From NCBI GenBank assembly GCA_963800415.1, contig CAWDBS010000062.1:1-64000 (forward strand): a stretch of 64,000 nt of DNA. Reading direction: 5' to 3'. This document shows positions 60,649 through 64,000 of the stretch, piece after piece; the first letter of the stretch is position 1; the number at the start of each line of letters is the position of its first letter. Source of the stretch: Palsa-504 sp963800415 (GTDB lineage: Bacteria; Actinomycetota; Actinomycetes; Streptosporangiales; Streptosporangiaceae). The notes beneath the pieces are model-generated. The model saw only the letters and a program-made list of their open reading frames with translations, was not told the DNA's origin and searched no databases. Both the position numbers and the translations under genes were made by a program.

Positions 60649-61440
60649 ATGGAATCTAGCCCGGTACCGTGGATCAGCGCGCTGCGGCACTCCCACGACC
60701 GGCTGCGCGCCGCCGTCGAGCCGCTCACCCTGGACCAGCTGGAGCAGCGCTCGTACGCCAGCGAGTGGTCGATCGCCCAGGTGCTGTCTCACCTAGGATC
60801 GCAGTCCGAGATCTTCAGCTTGTTCCTGGACGCCGGGCTGACCGGGCAGGATCCGCCCGGACGCGAGGAGTTCATACCGATCTGGGACAGCTGGAACGCC
60901 AAGGACCCGCAGGCCCAGGCGTCGGACGCGCTGCACGCCGACCAGGCGACCCTCGAGCGGTTCGAGTCGCTGGACACCGGTCAGCAGGCACGGCTGCACC
61001 TCGAGCTCTTCGGGATGGAGCTCGGTGCCGCCGGGCTGGCGCGGATGCGTGTCAGTGAGCACGCCATCCACACCTGGGACGTCGTGGTCGCGCTGGACCC
61101 GGCCGCCACGCTGGCCCCGGATGCCGTCGCGCTGCTCATCGACACGCTGGACCAGCTCGCGGCGCGCAGCGGCAAGCCGGACGGGAAGCAGCGCAAGGTG
61201 CGGGTGTCCACCACTGACCCGGACCGCGAGTTCATCCTCGAGACGGCCGAGGCGGTCACGGTCACGCTCACGCCGTCGGACGCCGGGGGCACCCCCGAGC
61301 TCGGCGTGTCCGAGCTGCGGCTGCCCGCCGAGGCTTTCGTCCGGCTGGTCTACGGGCGGATGGACGAGGCGCACACCCCGCCGGCCGAGATCGCCGGGGT
61401 CGACCTCGAGGAGCTGCGGCCGATCTTCCCCGGCTTCTAG
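60649..61440 (+). CDS. Mycothiol-dependent maleylpyruvate isomerase-family protein
   Basis: 263 aa from ATG 60649. N-terminal DinB_2/MDMPI metal-binding four-helix bundle (SALRHSHDRLRAAVEPLTLDQLEQRSYASEWSIAQVLSHLGSQSEIFSLF, with HSHDR and HLG histidines) and a HTWDVVVALD His segment. The C-terminal MDMPI_C domain is REFILETAEAVTVTLTPSDAG... AEAFVRLVYGRMDE. Such enzymes use mycothiol, an actinobacterial thiol, for isomerisation or thiol transfer. A purine-rich ACGGAGA site lies upstream. Confidence 0.87.
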   Translation: MESSPVPWISALRHSHDRLRAAVEPLTLDQLEQRSYASEWSIAQVLSHLGSQSEIFSLFLDAGLTGQDPPGREEFIPIWDSWNAKDPQAQASDALHADQATLERFESLDTGQQARLHLELFGMELGAAGLARMRVSEHAIHTWDVVVALDPAATLAPDAVALLIDTLDQLAARSGKPDGKQRKVRVSTTDPDREFILETAEAVTVTLTPSDAGGTPELGVSELRLPAEAFVRLVYGRMDEAHTPPAEIAGVDLEELRPIFPGF

Positions 61441-61617
61441 CCCGGGCCGCCAGCCGCCGCCCGCCCGCACTCCGTGCACCTGCGGGCCGGCGCCTGCAAC
61501 GGGCAGCCCGCCTGCTCACCGGCCCGGCAATGGGTTCAGGCGCTCGAGCGCCTCATCGACCGGTACGGGTGTCCGTTGCGGTAGCCGCGGCCGAGGCGCG
61601 GGCGGCGTTGTCGGTCT

Positions 61618-61941
61618 TTGAGGATCTGGGAGCTGGCCGCGACGCGGATGCCGCCGCTGCCCTGCTGCGGACGGGTCAAGATCAAGCCGGACCGGGCGGA
61701 TGAGGCGCTCGCGATGATCCGTGAAAAGGGTGCCGCGATGCTGCAGGGCATGGCCGGCTCGGCGGGCGGCTACTGGGCGCGGAGCCTCGGGGATGACCTT
61801 ATCCAGCATTCCTTCTGGCTCTTCGACACGGAGGAAAACGCCCGGGCCGCGGAGGCGACCTTCAACCAGCTCCGCGACATGCCCGATGCGCCAGCGACGT
61901 TCGTCAGCATTGATGTCTGCGAGATTGTCGGGCGTGCTTAG
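61618..61941 (+). CDS. ABM-like (antibiotic biosynthesis monooxygenase-type) small protein, start unclear
   Basis: 107 aa as called; ATG 61648 would give 97. The conserved core is GRVKIKPDRADEALAMIREKGAAMLQGMAGSAGGYWARSLGDDLIQHSFWLFDTEENARAAEATFNQLRDMPDAPATFVSIDVCEIVG, a dimeric ferredoxin-like barrel. The N-terminus before GRVK does not look conserved. Upstream, the other frame reads AEARAALSVFEDLGAGRDADAAAALLR, like the tail of a LuxR/TPR regulator, so the 5' end may have been replaced by a deletion. Confidence 0.65.
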   Translation: MRIWELAATRMPPLPCCGRVKIKPDRADEALAMIREKGAAMLQGMAGSAGGYWARSLGDDLIQHSFWLFDTEENARAAEATFNQLRDMPDAPATFVSIDVCEIVGRA

Positions 61942-61981
61942 AATCCCCGCCGAGAGCGCAGCCATATTGCCCGGCGGCCCG

Positions 61982-62248
61982 TCACATTCGGTCGTGAGGT
62001 GGCTGGCACGGCAGAGTCTGCACGAGTTCTTCGAGGGCGGCTGTCCAGCTTTCCCAGTAGGGGCGGCCAGGTTCCGCTGCGATGGCTTTGACGAGCTGCC
62101 GCCGGAATGGTTCTCTGTCGCCGCCGAACGCGTGATCGACGACCGCGGCCGTTAGCGCGAACACCGTGCTCTGCCAGGGGGCGTCGAAGGCCAGCTCCCC
62201 ATTCCGGCGGGGCAGGTTCAAGTCCGACAGGCTCAGCCGCCGGCTCAC
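61982..62248 (-). CDS. Nitrile hydratase accessory protein (activator)
   Basis: 88 aa from ATG 62248, which overlaps the alpha-subunit TGA as ATGA. Contains DLNLPRRNGELAFDAPWQSTVFALTAAVVDHAFGG and PFRRQLVKAIAAEP...YYWESWTAALEEL-like (PYWESWTAALEELV). The family resembles the beta subunit and acts as a chaperone that swaps the metal-loaded alpha subunit into the apo enzyme. Position after beta and alpha matches the cobalt-type operons of Rhodococcus. Confidence 0.85.
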   Translation of the reverse strand: MSRRLSLSDLNLPRRNGELAFDAPWQSTVFALTAAVVDHAFGGDREPFRRQLVKAIAAEPGRPYWESWTAALEELVQTLPCQPPHDRM

Positions 62249-62838
62249 AGGCGAGCCACGCCGATCATCGAGTCCCGGGTAACCAGCCCAGCCAGCTCCG
62301 GCTCGGTCATACCCTCGGTCCCCGACGGGCGCTCGGGTAGGACGAGATAGCGCACCTCAGCGGAGGAATCCCATACCCGGATCTCGACATCGCCGGGCAG
62401 CGGGCAGCCCATCTCGGCCAGCAGTGCCCGGGGCTCCCGGACCATCCGGGCCCGGTACGGAGGGTCTTTGTACCAAGCCGGCGGCAGCCCCAGCGTCGGC
62501 CACGGATAGCACGAGCACAGCGTGCACACGACCACATTGTGGACGGCTGCAGTGTTCTCCACTACCACCATATGATCGCCTTCGGGGCCGCCGATGCCAA
62601 GCTCGGCGATCGCGGCGGTGCCATCGGCCAGCAGCCGCTGCCTGTACGCAGGGTCAGCCCATGCCCGGGCCACCACCTTCGCCCCGTTCATCGGGCCGAT
62701 CTCCGACTCGTAGCGGCGGGTGATCTCCTCGATGAACCCCTCGGGCACCAGCCCTCGCTCGGTCAGCAGCGTCTGAAGTGCCGCGACCCGCCGCTCGACC
62801 GGCGACACGGGCGCCGGATGATGGGCCTCCTCGTTCAT
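62245..62838 (-). CDS. nthA: Nitrile hydratase alpha subunit (cobalt type)
   Basis: 197 aa from ATG 62838. Metal site VCTLCSCYPW: Cys105, Cys108, Ser109 and Cys110. The Thr after the first Cys (CTLCSC) is the mark of cobalt-type enzymes; iron enzymes have CSLCSC. Also RYESEIGPMNGAKVVARAWADPAYRQRLL and PPYRARMVREPRALLAEMG. It hydrates nitriles to amides. The ATG overlaps the beta stop, and the TGA overlaps the accessory start. Co-type thiocyanate hydrolase is an alternative reading, though the neighbouring genes fit nitrile hydratase. Confidence 0.92.
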   Translation of the reverse strand: MNEEAHHPAPVSPVERRVAALQTLLTERGLVPEGFIEEITRRYESEIGPMNGAKVVARAWADPAYRQRLLADGTAAIAELGIGGPEGDHMVVVENTAAVHNVVVCTLCSCYPWPTLGLPPAWYKDPPYRARMVREPRALLAEMGCPLPGDVEIRVWDSSAEVRYLVLPERPSGTEGMTEPELAGLVTRDSMIGVARL

Positions 62839-63461
62839 GATCGCTCCAGGTAGCTTTCCCACAGATCCGCATGTATCGCCACGCCGCGCTGGCCATCCCC
62901 CCACAGGTCGGCGGCATCGAACCGAACCGAATAGGTCGGCTCGCAGCGGCGGGCGGTGCCGTGAGCCTCGACATCGGGCACCGAATGCATGCCATCTACC
63001 CGCACCACCACCCCGGGCTTGCCCCGCACGTATCCCGGGCAGCGGGTGTGGCCGAACGGATGCCATTCACGCACCCGGACACGGTCCCCGGCCCCGAAAC
63101 GCGGCTCGTTCACGTCCGGACCGGCGTCAACGACCGGCGGTGCGAGCACCGGGCCGCTCAGCGGGAAGCCCCCGCCAGCATGCGTCTCAAGCTCTGCGCG
63201 GGTCACTAGCCCGTGCTCGACAGCCAGCGTGGCCGCCGCTGTTAGCCAGTGCTCCCAATAGTCCGACGTCAAGTACTGACCCGGCTCCATCCGCTCGATC
63301 GAGTGCCGGAACTCGGCACCGCTAACCTCGGCCGCGCCAGCAACGATTATCAGCAGAGCCCGGGCCACCGGCTGCCACCGATCGTGAAAAACAGGCTCGG
63401 CCGGCGAATGAACCACCGGCCCAAGCCCCTGCATGCCCCCAAGGTCATGAATGCCGTCCAC
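62835..63461 (-). CDS. nthB: Nitrile hydratase beta subunit
   Basis: 208 aa from GTG 63461 (VDGIHDLGGMQGLGPV, the classic start of the beta subunit). Conserved FHDRWQPVARALL, DYWEHWLTAAATLAVEHGLVTRAELE, and the C-terminal barrel FGAGDRVRVREWHPFGHTRCPGYVRGKPGVVVRVDG... PTYSVRFDAADLWGD. The upstream frame to 63527 is probably not part of the protein. First gene of beta-alpha-activator order, all overlapping, which is the arrangement of cobalt enzymes. Confidence 0.92.
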   Translation of the reverse strand: MDGIHDLGGMQGLGPVVHSPAEPVFHDRWQPVARALLIIVAGAAEVSGAEFRHSIERMEPGQYLTSDYWEHWLTAAATLAVEHGLVTRAELETHAGGGFPLSGPVLAPPVVDAGPDVNEPRFGAGDRVRVREWHPFGHTRCPGYVRGKPGVVVRVDGMHSVPDVEAHGTARRCEPTYSVRFDAADLWGDGQRGVAIHADLWESYLERS

Positions 63462-63531
63462 CAGCGGGACTCTACTCGTCCGCACCGTCGCCGGCCCAGC
63501 GAGAGCCAGGATGCCGGGGGACGGCAAGCTG

Positions 63532-64000
63532 TCACTCTTGGGTCTCGCGCCGGGATTCGTGGTCGGCCGGGAGCCGCCCGATGACGACGCTGGCGTTCAG
63601 ATCCGCCGAACTGGCCACCCGGGCGGTCAGCCCGCTGGCGGCGAAGGCCGCCAGGGCCGACGGCGCCTGGCGCCCGCTGGTCTCGATCAGCAGGTGACCG
63701 CCGGGCATCAGCCATTGCCGGGCCCCGGCGGCGGCCCGGCGCAGCACGTCGAGCCCGTCCGCACCGCCGTCCAGGGCCGCCCGCGGCTCGTGCGCCCGGG
63801 CCTCCGGCGGGAGGAACCTGATCTCCCCGGAGGGGACGTAGGGCACGTTGGCGACCAGCACGGCGACCCGGCCGCGCAGCCCGGCGGGCAGCGCCTCGTA
63901 CAGGTCACCCTGGTAGACGCGGCCGCCGGGGAGGTTCCGCCGGGCGCAGCGCACCGCGGCCGGGTCGATGTCGGCCGCGTGCACCTCAGCCCTTTCCACG
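63532..64000 (-). CDS. PrmC-related N5-glutamine methyltransferase (cut by window edge)
   Basis: The 3' 156 codons are in the window; the gene continues past 64000. SAM-binding motif HAADIDPAAVRCARRNL and the catalytic segment VLVANVPYVPSGEIRFLPPEARAHEPRAALDGGADGLDVLRR (NVPY in place of NPPY, as in the PrmC-related subgroup). PrmC methylates the GGQ glutamine of release factors; the subgroup's substrate is uncertain. It is upstream of nthB with a 70-bp gap, on the same strand. Confidence 0.85.
   Translation of the reverse strand, partial: VERAEVHAADIDPAAVRCARRNLPGGRVYQGDLYEALPAGLRGRVAVLVANVPYVPSGEIRFLPPEARAHEPRAALDGGADGLDVLRRAAAGARQWLMPGGHLLIETSGRQAPSALAAFAASGLTARVASSADLNASVVIGRLPADHESRRETQE

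Noticed and set aside
8692..61617. tRNA or riboswitch in the gaps
   Set aside because: No cloverleaf with a TTCGA-type T-loop, nor any riboswitch core I know, was seen in the intergenic regions.

Overview
The window comes from a high-GC actinobacterium. G+C is very high throughout, GTG and TTG starts are common, and many neighbouring genes overlap as ATGA or GTGA. Lineage-typical genes support this: coproheme-pathway HemQ, a DUF3000 protein next to ribonuclease D, a mycothiol-dependent DinB-type enzyme, F420/LLM-family oxidoreductases and an FprA-type ferredoxin reductase. The genus cannot be named from the sequence alone. No tRNA, rRNA, CRISPR array, phage or insertion sequence was seen.

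Layout, part 1 (1-31 kb, mainly accessory catabolism). 1-6.3 kb, minus strand: a molybdenum-hydroxylase operon (FAD subunit, large subunit 1, 2Fe-2S subunit, large subunit 2, GntR regulator cut by the window edge). It is divergent from an enoyl-CoA hydratase/acyl-CoA synthetase pair. The same 14-mer containing TGGTATACCA lies in front of this operon and in front of an SDR/NCS1-permease operon at 10.9-13.2 kb, which suggests one regulon. A Ser/Thr kinase gene lies between them. 13.5-16.2 kb has two membrane proteins, a toxin-antitoxin pair whose toxin carries a stop codon, and a DUF4097 remnant. 16.2-20.8 kb is a beta-alanine/malonate-semialdehyde module with a divergent PucR-type regulator. 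21-23.5 kb has a phosphoribosyltransferase, a DinB protein, and a MIP18-like/amidohydrolase pair. 23.5-28.4 kb is a complete non-phosphorylating sugar-acid operon (GntR, KDG-type dehydratase, IlvD-type dehydratase, ketoglutarate-semialdehyde dehydrogenase). 28.8-31.1 kb has an EamA transporter and a nitrilase-fold protein lacking its catalytic cysteine.

Layout, part 2 (31-64 kb). 31.2-34.7 kb is an aminoaldehyde dehydrogenase divergent from an Lrp regulator and a class-III aminotransferase (polyamine/GABA-type catabolism). 34.8-42.4 kb is mixed: D-amino-acid oxidase, MmcQ, two LLM oxidoreductases, a large LuxR regulator, cupin and ArfB. 42.5-59.2 kb is the housekeeping block: hemQ, hemG, DUF4349, hemE, a small zinc-ribbon-like protein, DUF3000, ribonuclease D, DedA, NUDIX-phosphatase, ppk, fprA, dxs and an MFS transporter. 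59.3-64 kb has a quinone oxidoreductase, a mycothiol enzyme, a cobalt-type nitrile hydratase operon and a PrmC-like methyltransferase cut by the edge.

Two features cut across the window. First, many genes, including heme-synthesis hemE and hemG, carry single +1 or -1 frameshifts, which points at least partly to indel errors in the sequence. A separate layer of real decay is visible (gene remnants and a stop codon in a toxin). Second, short tandem repeats, mostly codon-phased (12, 15, 18 or 30 bp), sit at gene ends or starts at many loci, and some contain a one-base slip that changes frame.
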